A stretch of 64,000 bases of DNA from Kuschelorhynchus macadamiae (lineage: Eukaryota; Arthropoda; Insecta; Coleoptera; Curculionidae). This document shows positions 1 to 10,836 of this stretch, one piece after another. The position numbers were made by a program, and so were the translations under genes. Within the stretch, counting starts at the first letter, position 1, and each line of letters opens with the position of its first letter. The notes below the pieces were generated by a model, which searched no databases, was not told where the DNA came from, and worked only from the letters and a program-made list of their open reading frames with translations. The DNA lies in NCBI GenBank assembly GCA_030620095.1, contig JAUTXW010002103.1, forward strand, positions 1,054,001 to 1,118,000. Reading direction: 5' to 3'.

Positions 1-20
1 TTAAGGGCGTCCCGCACCAC

Positions 21-98
21 AATTTATACCCCCGGAGGCGCACTGGTCCGTAAAATCATTGAAGCGCGAGACAAATTCTCCGTCAGTGCAGAACCATC
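21..98 (-). promoter_or_regulatory. Promoter of a tenth array copy (copy A), gene cut off by the window edge
   Basis: Reading leftward, a GC-rich block with GGACCAGTGCGC is followed by TATAAATTGTGGTGCGGGAC, as in front of every intact copy. The transcription start and coding sequence would lie left of base 1. This shows that the array continues beyond the window. Confidence 0.6.
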
Positions 99-429
99 CA
101 ATTGCTGATAATAAGTGATACATTGACGGTTGTGGTAAAATGGATTCTTTGTTTAAATGTTATATTATTTGTATTTAAATTTTATATTAATCAATATCGC
201 CATCCAATCTCATGTTTTTTTTTTCTTATAAAAATGGTCACTGATAAGTAATAAACTTAATTTTGGATTGGAACTAAAGAAGTTTTTTGATTGTGTCAAG
301 AATTTTTCTTGCTTTCGCCGAAATTAAGTGAGTACCATGTGTAGCTACAAATCCTTTTGTCCCGTTTTAGTTTTAGAAAATAAGCTCAGTTAGTTTGCCT
401 CTATGTTAGTAGTCAAGGCTCAGTAAAAA

Positions 430-1500
430 AAAACAGATTCCCTCACATTCATACAACATAGTTTATATATTTGTTAATAACTTTCGGGGTTCCACAAGGG
501 TCGATAATAGGACCAGTGCTCTTTTTAATTTATTATAAATTCAATCTCGAAATTGAATTTAAAAGGCAGTATTAAGCTGTTTGCGAATGATACTACAATT
601 ATATATTTTGGGAAAAGTGTGTTGGAAATATATAGTTAAATTAGCTACAATCGTATAAATTCTCTTTAAATTTCAAAAAATCGTTATCAATTTTATCAAT
701 AAAGATACTAGATACATAAATGCCATTTCTCCATTAATAATTAATGGTGAAAATATAAAGTATTCAAAGTCAACAAAATTTTATAGGGTTCGAAATTATA
801 TACCTTTAGGACTTTTAAAAATTGTTTATTTTTCTTTGATTTACTCTAAATTTCAATACCATATATCACTACGGGGTTCTGCTTATTCTCCGAGTCTTAA
901 ATCACTGAAAATATTACATAATAAGGTAATAAAATGTATTTAACGATTGCCATTCTTGTAACCTACAAAAAGTCTTTATAAACCTAACTATTTGGTCATT
1001 AAAAATTTATATAGATTAAAAACGCGTATTTTAATTCATTCTATAAATTGTGTATAGAAAGACATTCTCATGTAACATTTACTAAATCGGCAGAAATTCA
1101 CAATCATAATACTAGGCAATGAAACAATTTACACATCACGTTAGCAAAAAGTAACTTTTCAAAAAAATGTATTTCACATGATGGTATTTTAATATACAAC
1201 AATTTACCAAGCTCATTAAGAAGTATTTGAAATATTTGAAAATTTAAAAAAGAAGCAAAGAAATATTTTCTAGATTTTCTATTTTAAAAAATTAATTTCA
1301 TATTTTATTTTACTTTCTTTTACAATCTGTTAATTATTTAAATATTTATTATTTTTTATTGTTATATGTAACACATAATGAACATTTATAATTAATTTAG
1401 TATTAGTTTACTTTCCCTGTAAATTTGTTGCAGTAACTAAATATATTATAAACGTTCATATAACAATTAATAGTTGGTTGGCAATAAAATAAATAAAAAT
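430..1500 (+). pseudogene. 5'-truncated non-LTR reverse transcriptase fragment (RT1, copy a)
   Basis: Plus-strand translation in broken frames starts just before a GVPQGSI box, the RT block preceding the catalytic FADD motif. It runs through the C-terminal region of a Jockey-like non-LTR polymerase to a GGCAATAAAATAAATAAA-type 3' tail near 1480-1500. This is the most decayed RT1 copy: the FADD region reads as a frameshifted, stop-containing relic. It is antisense to the F-box genes and recurs at the same place in other spacers, so it was present before the units multiplied. Confidence 0.7.
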
Positions 1501-1662
1501 AGCTTAATACACATCATACAATTATTAATGTGTATCACTTTTCTTGTCAAAGAGGAAATTTCATTAATAAGAAAGTTATGTTAAAAGGGCTTTACTTATT
1601 TTGTACTTAAGAAGCTTATAATAAAACTCTAGTGTTATTACAATTTTAGACATTTATACAAA

Positions 1663-1698
1663 CCAGGTAGTTAAGTCTATATTAATTCTGCTACCTGG
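1663..1698. promoter_or_regulatory. Conserved inverted repeat CCAGGTAG/CTACCTGG, copy B
   Basis: Perfect 8-bp arms flank a 20-bp AT-rich loop and end 200 bp downstream of the stop codon of copy B. The surrounding sequence is otherwise AT-rich. Function is unknown: an RNA hairpin or a palindromic protein site are both possible. Confidence 0.6.
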
Positions 1699-1897
1699 GT
1701 GTGTGAATATGTTATTCTTATGCTATATCTTGTAAATAATTACTTGTAATCTCTAAGACTTATTTAAATACTCTATTTTTTTTTAATTTCTACTCTATAT
1801 TTCCAAACCTCTTATAACAAAAACTAGTTATCTAAATGGATGAAAATAAAAAGCAGTTATTAAAAAATACATTTTTATTGTCAAAATTATTTGTTAT

Positions 1898-2329
1898 TTA
1901 TAGCCTATAAGGATTAAATCTAGACGATTTCGAAACTTTCGTCTTTGATTTATATCCTGAAGTTGGTTTCTTCGTTGTCTTATTGGCATTCGGTATGAGT
2001 TCAAACATCTGTGGACACTTCATCATAGTTATTTTTTTCTGACGATTGGCACCAAACAATCTAGAATGTTCTTCTCGACTTACACTGGCAGCCAACCCTG
2101 GTCTGGTGAGACGGACTAGAAGTTCTTCTTGTCCCTCTCTAATGGCCTCGTTAAAAGTTTGTCTTAAAATAGAATCTCCTTGAGTAATATTATTAAAAAA
2201 TGGTATACTTCTTACCGCTTTGAGCAGTTATTTCGGTTCCAGCAGTCGCAGTATAATACACCAAATCTCCACAGGCAGTGTAGGAAACACAGCAGAGTAA
2301 GCACTCACAAATGGCAGTAGTCGATACAT
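1898..2329 (-). pseudogene. F-box-like gene copy B, nonsense mutation
   Basis: The frame aligned to the intact copies runs from ATG at 2329 to the stop at 1898 (143 codons). It is interrupted by TAA at 2230-2228, where the other copies have the serine codon of EPKS inside the F-box-like segment. No other frame disruption is seen. Other changes are E to G in the IREEQEE block and K to Q in ILRKTF. Its TATA box is intact, and the initiator reads GCATTT rather than TCATTC. A product could only be about 33 residues, or a fragment restarting downstream. This is a recently dead copy, or possibly a sequencing error at one base. Confidence 0.8.
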
Positions 2330-2394
2330 CTCGGAAGTAGTTAACGTCGCAGTGGTCAAACACAAAATGCTTTTAAGGGTGTCCCGCACCACAA

Positions 2395-2467
2395 TTTATA
2401 CCTCCGGACGCGCACTGGTCCGTAAAATCATTGAAATGCCAGACAAATTCTCCGTCAGTGCAGAACC
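2395..2467 (-). promoter_or_regulatory. Core promoter of copy B
   Basis: TATAAATTG lies at 2400-2392, preceded by the GC-rich upstream block that is shared by all copies. It is retained although the gene carries a stop codon. Confidence 0.55.
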
Positions 2468-3024
2468 ATCCAATTGCTGATAATAAGGGATACATCGAAG
2501 GTGGTGGTAAAGTGGATTCTTTGTTTAAATTTTATATTATTTGTATTTAAATTTTATATTAATTAATATCGCCATCCAATCTCATGTTTTTTTTTCTTAT
2601 AAAAATGGTCACTGATAAGTAATAAACTTAATTCTGGATTGCAACTGAAGAAGTTCTTTGGATTGTGTCAAAAATTATTTTTTTTCTTGCCTTCACCGAA
2701 ATTAACGGATTAGAAGTTCTTCTTGTTCCTCTACAGCTCTCTAGCTGCAAATCCTTTTGTCCTATATGTAGTGTGAGTTTTAGAAAATAAGCGTATTTAT
2801 AACATAGGTTTAAGTTAATAGCGTCAAAGCGCAATAAAAAAAATGAAATAATTTAATCTAAACACGGCATGTTTACTCATTTTTCCACTCAGGGGTTGAC
2901 TGGAAAATAATTTTGGGTGCAGGGGTCGCGTAACCAGAACTTATTTCTGGGGTATGTGTTTTTGAGTTTTAGAAAGCAAGCTTAGTTTGCATCTATAGTA
3001 GATGTCAAGGCTCAGTAAAAAAAA

Positions 3025-4200
3025 ACATTCCATCACATTCATATAACACAGTTTATATATTTTGTAATAACTTCCGGTATTCCACAAGGGTCGATAATCT
3101 AACCAGTGCTCTTTTTAGTTTATATAAATTCCATCTCGAAATTGAATTTAAAAGGCAGTATTAAGCTGTTTGCTGATGATACCACAGTTATATATTTTGG
3201 TAAAAGTATGTTGGAAACATATAGTCAAATTACTCACCATTTCAACGTACTTTTAAATTGGCTACAATCGTATAATTATCTTTGAATTTCAAAAAATCAT
3301 CTTTCATGTTTATCAATAAAGATACTAGAGACATAAATCACAAATGCTAATCCTTCATTAATAATTAATGGTGAAAATATAAAGTATTCAGAGTCACCAA
3401 CATTTTTGGGTATATATTTGGACGCAAATTTAAGTTGAATTTATTAAGTTAGATATTTTAGAGATACAATATGCCCTTTAATTGACATTTTATATAGGTT
3501 TCTAAATTATATACTTTTAAGACTTCTAAAAATTGTTTATTTTTCTTTGATTTACTCTAAATTTCAATACCATAGATCACTATGGTGTTCTGCTTATTCT
3601 CCGAGTCTTAAACAACTGAAAATATTACATAATAAAGTAATAAAATGTATTCAACGATTGCCATTATCGGAACCTACAAAAAATCTTTATAAACCTAATA
3701 ACTATTTGGTCATGGAAAATTTATGTAGGTTAAAAACGCGTATTTTAATTCATTCTATAAATTATATATGGAAAAACAGAAATTCACATCATAATACTAG
3801 GCAATGAAACAATTTACACATCATGTTAGCAAAAAGTAACTTTTCAAAAAAAATTATTTTACATGATGGTATTTTAATATACATCAATTTGCCAAGCTCA
3901 TTAAGAAGTATTTGAAATATTTTAAAATAAAAAAAAAGAAGCAAAGAAATATTTTCTAGACAAATAGTACATTTTTAAAAATTAAGTTCACATTTACTTT
4001 TTTTACAATCTGTTAATTATTTAAATATTCATTATTTTTTGTTGTTATATGTAACACATAATGAACATTTATAATTAATTTAGTATTAGTTTACTTTCCC
4101 TGTAAGTTTGTTGCAGTAACTAAATATATTATAAACGTTCATTATGTGTTACATATAACAATAAATAGTTGGTTGGCAATAAAATAAGTTATAATAACTT
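3025..4200 (+). pseudogene. RT1 non-LTR fragment, copy b
   Basis: The plus strand carries an RT block reading LFADDTTVIYFGKS-like sequence around 3160-3210, then the C-terminal stretch at 3547-3807 (YSKFQYHRSLW ... LKTRILIHSINYIW). Several frameshifts separate them. The 3' region contains a 32-bp inverted repeat (4042-4161) and a GGCAATAAAATAA tail. It is a 5'-truncated non-LTR element co-amplified with the array. Confidence 0.75.
4042..4161. repeat. 3' stem-loop of the RT1 element
   Basis: Arms at 4042-4073 and 4130-4161 are inverted copies of 32 bp (TTGTTATATGTAACACATAA ...) with one mismatch, separated by 56 bp. The same structure occurs in the RT1 3' regions near 6415-6530, 7088-7209, 21900-22030 and, partly eroded, 1375-1465, 16870-16985 and 24525-24640. 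Confidence 0.8.
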
Positions 4201-4319
4201 AATATACATCATACAATTATTAATGTGTATCACTTTTCTTGACAAAAAGAAAGGTAATCTGTTTAAAGAGTATAAACATCCACACTAATAAATTGTTTGG
4301 GTCGATCATTTCTAAAGAA

Positions 4320-4355
4320 CCAGGTAGTTAAGTCTACATTAGTTCTGCTACCTGG
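4320..4355. promoter_or_regulatory. Conserved inverted repeat, copy C
   Basis: CCAGGTAG and CTACCTGG pair perfectly across a 20-base loop, 201 bp downstream of the copy C stop codon. Confidence 0.6.
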
Positions 4356-4555
4356 ATGTGTAAATATGTTGTTCTTATGCTATATCTTGTAAATAATTAC
4401 TTATAGGCTCTAAGACTTATTTAAATACTCTCATTTTTTTTTAATTTCTACTCTATATTTCCAAATCTCTTATAAAAAAAACTAGTTATCTAAATAGATG
4501 AAAATAAAAAGCAATTATTAAAGAATACATTTTTATTGTCAAAATTATTTATTAT

Positions 4556-4987
4556 TTACAGCCTATAAGGATTAAATCTAGACGATTTCGAAACTCTGTT
4601 CTTGGATTTATACCCTGAAGTTGGTTTCTTCATTGTCTTATTGGTATTCCGGATGAGTTCAAACATCTGGGGACATTTCCTAATAGTTATTTTTTTGTGA
4701 CGATTGGCACCAAACAATCTAGAATGTTCTTCTCGACTTACACTGGCAGCCAACCCAGGTCTGGTGAGACGGACTAGAAGTTCTTCTTGTTCCTCTCTAA
4801 TGGCCTCGTTAAAAGTGTTTCTTAAAATAGAATCTCCTTGAGTAATGTTATTAAAAAATGGTATACTTCTTACCGCTTTGAGTGGTGATTTCGGTTCCAG
4901 TAGCCGAAGTATAATACACCAAATCTCCACAGGCAGTGTAGGAAACACAGTAGAGTAAGCACTCACAAATGGTAGTAGTCGATACAT
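4556..4987 (-). CDS. F-box-like protein, copy C
   Basis: Single-exon ORF of 143 residues. Residues 18-56 (LPVEIWCIILRLLEPK ... DSILR) fit the F-box pattern LPxEIxxxIL, which in known F-box proteins binds Skp1 of SCF ubiquitin ligases. No substrate-binding repeat follows. Instead there is an acidic helix-like stretch (EAIREEQEELL) and a lysine-rich tail ending SKSSRFNPYRL. The ATG at 4987 is chosen because a TATA box at 5058-5053 and a GCATTC initiator at 5028-5023 put the transcript start near 5026, downstream of the GTG at 5050. Copy-specific changes include proline at residue 35 inside the F-box segment, H97 and an NR pair near residue 130. AATAAA lies just past the stop. Skp1 binding is inferred from the motif only. 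Confidence 0.75.
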   Translation of the reverse strand: MYRLLPFVSAYSTVFPTLPVEIWCIILRLLEPKSPLKAVRSIPFFNNITQGDSILRNTFNEAIREEQEELLVRLTRPGLAASVSREEHSRLFGANRHKKITIRKCPQMFELIRNTNKTMKKPTSGYKSKNRVSKSSRFNPYRL

Positions 4988-5052
4988 CTCGGAAGTAGTT
5001 AACGTCGCAGTGGTCAAACACAGAATGCTTTTAAGGGTGTCCCGCACCACAA

Positions 5053-5126
5053 TTTATACCCCCGGACGCGTACTGGTCCGTAAACTCATTGAAGCGCGAG
5101 AAAAATTCTCCGTCAGTGCAGAACCA
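5053..5126 (-). promoter_or_regulatory. Core promoter of copy C
   Basis: TATAAA at 5058-5053 is preceded by a GC-rich BRE-like stretch (GCGTCCGGGGG). A GCATTC initiator lies 32 bp further on, giving a predicted 5' UTR of about 39 bases. The upstream block GGACCAGT and TGCACTGACGGAGAA are shared with other copies. Confidence 0.6.
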
Positions 5127-5464
5127 TCCAACTGCTGATAACAAGGGATACATTGACGATTGTGGTAAAATGGATTCTTTCTTTAAATTTTACATTATTT
5201 GTATTTAAATTTTATATTAATTGATATCGCCATACAGTCTCATGTGTTTATTTTCTTATAAAAATGGTCACTGATAAACTTAATTTTGGATTACAACTAA
5301 AGAAGTTCTTTTAATTGTGTCAAGAATTACTTTTTTTCTTGCTTTCACCGAAATTAAGTGAGTACCATCTGTAGCTTCAAATCCTTTTGTCCCGTAAGCA
5401 ATTTTAGTTTTCTTTTAGCTTAGTTAGTTTGCCTCTATGTTAGTAGTCAAGGCTCAGTAAAAAA

Positions 5465-6560
5465 AAACAGATTCCATCACATTCATACAACATAGTTTAT
5501 ATATTTGTTAATAACTTGCGGGGTTCCACAAGGGTCGATAATAGGACCAGTGCTCTTTTCAATTTATTATAAATTCAATCTCGAAATTGAATTTAAAAGG
5601 CAGTATTAAGCTGTTTGCAAATGATACTACAATTATATATTTTGGGAAAAGTTTGTTGGAAATATATAGTCAAATTACTTACGAGTTCAGCATACTTTTA
5701 AATTAGCTACAATCGGATAAATTATCTTTAAATTTTAAAAAATTTTGGGTATATGTTTGGACGAATATTTAAGTTGGATTTATTAAATAAGATATCTTAG
5801 AGATACAATATGCCCTTTAATTGGCAATTTATATAGGGTTCGAAATTATATACCTTTAGGACTTCTAAAAATTGTTTATTTTTCTTTTTTATTTACTCAA
5901 AATTTCAATACCGTATATCACTATGGGGTTCTGCTTATTCTGCGAGTCTTAAACCACTGAAAATATTACATAATAAAGTGATAAAAATGTATTCAAGGAT
6001 TGTCATTCTTGAAACCTACAAAAAATCTTTATAAACCTAATAACTATTTGGTCATTGAGAATATATATAGGTTAAAAACGTGTATTGTACTTCATTCTAT
6101 AAATTATATATGGAAAAATATTCTAACATAACATTTACTAAATCTGCAGAAATTCACAATCATAATTCTAGGCAATGAAACAATTTACACATCACGTTAG
6201 CAAAAAGTAACTTTTCAAAAAAATTTATTTTACATGATGGTATTTTAATATACAATTTACCAAGCTCATTAAGAAGTATAGGCAATATTTTAAAATTTAA
6301 AAAAAGAAGCAAAGAAATATTTTCTAGACAAACAGTACATTTTTAAAAATTAATTTCATATTTTATTTTACTTTTTTTTTACAATCTGTTAATTATTTAA
6401 ATATTTATTATTGCTATATGTAACACATAATGAACATTTATAATTAATTTAATATTAGTTTATTTTCCCTGTAAGTTTGTTGCAGTAACTAAATATATTA
6501 TAAATGTTCATTATGTGTAACATATAGCAATAAATAGTTGGTTGGCAATAAAATAAGTAA
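5465..6560 (+). pseudogene. RT1 non-LTR fragment, copy c
   Basis: It starts near a GVPQGSI-like box (about 5515) and ends at the GGCAATAAAATAAG tail near 6560, with the 3' stem-loop at about 6415-6530. The FADD region is mutated (FANDTTIIYFG). Internal stops and a deletion before the LGIYLD-type block make it non-coding. Confidence 0.7.
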
Positions 6561-6739
6561 TAATAACTTAATATACATTATACAATTATTAATGTGTATC
6601 ACTTTTCTTGACAAAAAGGAAGGTAATCTGTTTAAATTCAGTAGTGGTCATAAACCAATGTAGACAATTATTTGTTCACTCATAATTTAAGCCACAATGA
6701 ACTTTTTTAAGTATAAACATCCACACTAATAAATGGTTT

Positions 6740-7209
6740 GGGTCGTTTAAAAACGTGTATTTTAATTCATTCTATAAATTATATATAGAAAAACATTATA
6801 ATATAACATTTACTAAATCTGCAGAAAACAATCATAATGCTAGGCAATCAAACAATTTACACATCACGTTAGTAGAAAGTAACTTAGCAAAAAAATGTAT
6901 TTTACATGATGGTATTTTAATATACAACAATTTGCCAAGCTCATTAAGAAGTATTAGAAATATTTTAAAATTTAAAAAGAAGTAAAGAAATATTTTCTGG
7001 AAAAATAGCACATTTTTAAAAATTTATTTCATATTTTATTTTACTTTCTTTTACAATCTGTTAATTGTTAAATATTTATTATTTTTTATTGTATGATGTA
7101 ACACATAATGAACGTTTATAATTAATTTAGTATTAGTTTATTTTCCCTGTAAGTTTGTTGCAGTAACTAAATATATTATAAACGTTCATTATGTGTTACA
7201 TCATACAAT
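6740..7209 (+). pseudogene. RT1 non-LTR fragment, copy d (3' part only)
   Basis: A second partial RT1 copy lies in the same spacer as copy c. It begins at the LKTRILIHSINYI region and continues to FTKSAENNHNARQSNNLHIT and YNNLPSSLRSIRNILKFKKK. A 76-residue frame (6755-6985) is open. Its 3' end is fused to flanking spacer sequence by a deletion, and there the stem-loop has become a perfect palindrome. Confidence 0.7.
7088..7209. repeat. Perfect 35-bp inverted repeat, corrected version of the RT1 stem-loop
   Basis: Arms 7088-7122 and 7175-7209 are perfectly complementary and separated by 52 bp. In other copies the outer part of both arms is TTGTTATATG-type; here both arms carry ATTGTATGATG. 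The right-arm change is explained by a deletion that fuses it to ATCATACAATT of the spacer. The left arm changed to match. Confidence 0.9.
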
Positions 7210-7385
7210 TATTAATGTTTATCACTTTTCTTGACAAAAAGGAAGGTAATCTGTTTAAATTCAGCAGTGGTCATAAACCAATGTAGACAATTATTTATTC
7301 ACGCATAATTTAAGCCACAATGAACTTTTTTAAGAGCATAAACATCCACACTAATAAATTGTTTGGGTCGATCATTTCTAAAGAA

Positions 7386-7421
7386 CCAGATAGTTAAGTC
7401 TATATTAATTCTGCTACCTGG
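7386..7421. promoter_or_regulatory. Conserved inverted repeat, copy D
   Basis: Arms CCAGATAG and CTACCTGG differ at one pair. It ends 200 bp past the copy D stop codon. Confidence 0.5.
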
Positions 7422-7620
7422 ACTTGTGAATATGTTATTCTTATGCTATATCTTCTAAATAATTACTTAGAATCTCTAAGACTCATTTAAATACTCTCAT
7501 TTTTTTTAATTTCTACTCTATATTTCCAGATCTCTTATAACAAAAACTAGCTATCTAAATAGATGAAAATAAAAAGCAGTTATTAAAAAATACATTTTTA
7601 TTGTCAAAATTATTTGTTAT

Positions 7621-8052
7621 TTATAGCCTATAAGGATTAAATCTAGACGATTTCGAAACCTTCGTCTTTGATTTATATCCTGAAGTTGGTTTCTTCGTTG
7701 TCTTATTGCCATTCCGTATGAGTTCAAACATCTGTGGACACTTCATAATAGTTATTTTTTTCTGACGATTGGCACCAAACAATCTAAAATGTTCTTCTCG
7801 ACTTACACTGGCAGCCAACCCTGGTCTGGTGAGACGGACTAGAAGTTCTTCTTGTTCCTCTCTAATGGCCTCGTTAAAAGTTTTTCTTAAAATAGAATCT
7901 CCTCGAGTAATGCTATTAAAAAATGGCACACTTCTTACCGCTTCCAATAGTGACTTCGGTTCCAGCAATCGCAGTATAATACACCAAATCTCCACAGGTA
8001 GTTTAGGAAACACAACAGAGTAAGCACTCACAAATGGCAGTAGTCGATACAT
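7621..8052 (-). CDS. F-box-like protein, copy D (subtype 2)
   Basis: Intact 143-codon frame from ATG at 8052. It belongs to the subtype with the GGGGTGCGGAATAC leader. Distinctive residues are V13, K17, E37 in the F-box segment (SLLEAV), ITRGD in place of ITQGD, EEHFR in place of EEHSR, and G115. The tail is the usual KSKTKVSKSSRFNPYRL. Its TCATTC initiator is a perfect match to the arthropod consensus. The spacer upstream of it matches those upstream of copies G and I, showing shared descent of these units. Confidence 0.75.
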   Translation of the reverse strand: MYRLLPFVSAYSVVFPKLPVEIWCIILRLLEPKSLLEAVRSVPFFNSITRGDSILRKTFNEAIREEQEELLVRLTRPGLAASVSREEHFRLFGANRQKKITIMKCPQMFELIRNGNKTTKKPTSGYKSKTKVSKSSRFNPYRL

Positions 8053-8117
8053 CTCGTAGGTAGTTAATGTCGCAGTGGTCAAACTAAGAATGATTTTAAG
8101 GGTATTCCGCACCCCAA

Positions 8118-8190
8118 TTTATATCCCCGGGTGCGCACTGGTCCGTAAAATCAGTGAAGCGCGAGACAGATTCTCTTTCAGCGCAGAACC
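8118..8190 (-). promoter_or_regulatory. Core promoter of copy D
   Basis: Reads GGGGATATAAATTGGGGTGCGG with TATAAA at 8123-8118, followed by TCATTC about 30 bp downstream. The upstream block has the subtype-2 version GCGCTGAAAGAGAATC. Confidence 0.6.
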
Positions 8191-8879
8191 ATCTAATTGA
8201 TGATATTGATACATTGAATAGCTGTGGTACAATTATCGCTTTTAATATCATTATACTGCAATCTCATTATTTTTTTGTAAAATTGTGATTGCAATGATTC
8301 TGACTGTAACTCAAGAAGTCCTTTTGAATAGCTTATATCTTTCTGCTTTTTGTGTTCTTGTTTTCAACCAGTATATACTAGTCATACTAGGTGCAATTCG
8401 TTTTGTCCTGTTTCTTATACATTTACAACAAGAAAAAAAGAAAACATATTATGCATATTATGCGACGATCTATTATGTCCTACGACTCTTGGTATTTAAC
8501 CTATGTTGTCAAAGGTCGTGGCATAGACCTGAAGGACCATTGGACTGCTTTATTCTTGTAAGTTTTGAAACAAGTTCGTTATTGCATGTATTGCAGCCCT
8601 TGGCACATCTTTTATGTCACAATTCTGATTATTAAATCAATCTTTAGTACTTTGTATGTATCGTAAATTAGCGCGCGACAGTTAAAATACATGTTACTTA
8701 ATGAAATAATTTAAAGTAAACTGTTACAAAAACGTGGCAGCCATGATTGGTCAAATTTTTATAAACGTTTTAAGTTATTTTAGTAATTTATAATACAAGT
8801 GTTGTCCTTATGCTTCACATCTGACTCTTTTCTAGTAATAAGTTCTTTCTCCAAAAAAATTATTTATAATACATTTTCT

Positions 8880-9430
8880 ATACGGTTCTACATTTTTGTA
8901 TTTGGCAACCGAAGAAATATGTGATAAATTACAAATTTTACAAAACAAAGTCATGCGGATTTTATTAAATTGGGATAAATATACAAAAATTACTTTAATG
9001 TTAAGAAAATTAGGTTTATGGTTAAATGTTCGTAATTTAATTTTTTATTTAGTTCAAATTTTTATTTATAAAATAAAAAATAATTTATTGCCCGAAAATC
9101 TAAGAATATTTATAAATGAAACCTGGGAAGAACCTAATTACCATATAAAGCGAAACAAATACTTACATTTAAATTATGTTTTTAAAGATGTCAATTTTTC
9201 AAATGGTCGGTTCAATATAATAAACTGCCATTTATTATAAAGTCTCAGATATCTTATAAAAAATTAAAACTTAACTTAAGAGATTATTTATTTAAGAATC
9301 AATTTTAAAAGCTTAAAAGGAACGCAAAAGTATGGTTTTTGAAGCTAGTTTAGAGCAGTCTATAATATTTAAAATTTTATTCTTGAAAAATGTAAATTGT
9401 AGCATTTATGCTAAATAAAGAAATTAACTA
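8880..9430 (+). pseudogene. Second non-LTR fragment (RT2, copy a), C-terminal region
   Basis: A 114-residue open frame at 8896-9240 reads KLQILQNKVMRILLNWDKYT ... YKIKNNLLPEN, typical of the region after the RT domain in non-LTR polymerases. A shift near 9215 is needed to continue as NKLPFIIKSQ ... LRDYLFKNQF, ending at about 9308. A GCTAAATAAAGAAATT tail follows. The element differs from RT1. It lies between copies D and E and recurs between I and J. Confidence 0.7.
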
Positions 9431-9924
9431 AAATATTTTTATTATTTAATGTTTGTTTTATTTAATTTTTTTTTTCAATAATTGAGATTTTGTAAATGTG
9501 TTAGGAAGTAATATCTATACTGTATGGGTATAAAATAATTCTGCTGAAAGAAGAAAAATTTGAAGTAAGTGTTCATTGGTGTCAAGACGTCAAAAAATAA
9601 TACGAATATTCCACGCACAGATCTTAAATGATTTAAGTGGATGAAACCGTATATTTCCATGCTTCTTAATTTTCGTTTATGAATAAATCTAATGTGTAAG
9701 AATTTTCATTAAGGCATTTGTAAATCATACTATAATCTAAAGTTGTACTTTTATTTATTGTGGAAATATACATATTATTATTTCAAGAGTATAAACATGA
9801 CAGGCGTAAATGAAAAAAAAAACAGGTTGATTGTTGAATCTATATTAATTGCTCTGACAAGTGGAAAATATTTTTAATTTTTTGGCGATTTCTTGTACAT
9901 AATTACTAATAATTGATTTTTACT

Positions 9925-10165
9925 TCCCTCGTACATTTTTTTAGGACCTTACGTTTCAGGGTTTCTAGGTTCTCTCGATTCCGTCGGTCTGTCTATCTGT
10001 CTTTTCGCGGCATAGCTAAAAAACTACTTACCCAATTGACTTCAAATTTTAAACAAAAATTAAGAGTCGTATGGGGATGAACATTTTGATGAAAATCCAA
10101 TATTGCAAGATAAAATTGCGTCCTAGTGAAATGTTAAAATAATTATTACTAAAAAAGTACTTATC
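9925..10165 (+). repeat. Dispersed non-coding repeat (CGGTCTGTCTATCTG type)
   Basis: Contains ACTTCCCTCGTACA, the CCGTCGGTCTGTC motif, and then TAGCTAAAAAACTACTTACC and GACTTCAAATTTT. Related copies occur at 28080-28320 (same orientation) and, in the opposite orientation, at 13130-13460, 13905-14400 and 38165-38310. It has no coding capacity. Confidence 0.65.
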
Positions 10166-10182
10166 CAATTTATTCTAAAGAA

Positions 10183-10219
10183 CCAGGTAGGTAGATTATT
10201 GAGTCCATGCGCTAACTGG
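10183..10219. promoter_or_regulatory. Conserved inverted repeat, copy E
   Basis: CCAGGTAG pairs with CTAACTGG with one mismatch. The loop is shortened and reads GTAGATTATTGAGTCCATGCG. It lies 186 bp past the stop codon. Confidence 0.45.
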
Positions 10220-10404
10220 TAGTGTAGTATTCTTATTGCTATTTATTGATATAATTTCTTAAATACAATATACTTAAATACTTTCATTTTTTATTTCTAC
10301 TATATATTTTCAAATGTCTTATAATAAGAATTAGTTATCCAAATTATCGAAAATCAAAACTAGTTATTAAAATATATATTTTTGTTATCTAAATTACTTA
10401 TTAT

Positions 10405-10836
10405 TTACAGCCTATAAGGATTAAATCTAGACGATTTCGTAACTTTCGTCTTTGCTTTACACCCTGAAGTTGGTTTCTTCGTTATTTTATTGATATTCCT
10501 GATAAGTTCAAACATCTGGGGACACTTCGTAATAGTTATTTTTTTCTGACGATTGGCACCAAACAATCTAGAATGTTCTTCTCGACTTACACTGGCAGCC
10601 AACCCAGGTTTGGTGAGACGGACTAGAAGTTCTTCTTGTTCCTCTCTAATGGCCTCGTTAAAAGTTTTTCTTAAAATAGAATCTCCTTGAGTAATATTAT
10701 TAAAAAATTGTATACTTCTTACCGCTTTGAGTAGTGATTTCGGTTCCAGCAGTCGCAGTATAATACACCAAATCTCCACAGGCAATGTGGGAAACACTGT
10801 AGAGTAAGCACTCACAAATGACAGTAGTCGATACAT
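10405..10836 (-). CDS. F-box-like protein, copy E
   Basis: Intact 143-codon frame from ATG at 10836, with a perfect TCATTC initiator at 10877-10872 and TATAAA at 10907-10902. Distinctive residues are S6, Q43 in SIQFF, K76, the pair NINKI, and the tail variant GCKAKTKVTKSS shared with copy J. With copy J it forms a third sequence group whose downstream inverted repeat also reads CTAACTGG, so gene and 3' flank were duplicated together. Confidence 0.75.
   Translation of the reverse strand: MYRLLSFVSAYSTVFPTLPVEIWCIILRLLEPKSLLKAVRSIQFFNNITQGDSILRKTFNEAIREEQEELLVRLTKPGLAASVSREEHSRLFGANRQKKITITKCPQMFELIRNINKITKKPTSGCKAKTKVTKSSRFNPYRL

Noticed and set aside
4988..5050. N-terminal extension of the F-box-like proteins (VRDTLKS...)
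   Set aside because: It starts at GTG and lies largely upstream of the predicted transcript start; the ATG at MYRLL fits the core promoter.
7769..8023. Plus-strand frames overlapping the F-box genes (also 14877-15077, 28856-29149)
   Set aside because: They are antisense shadows of conserved minus-strand coding sequence and carry no motifs.
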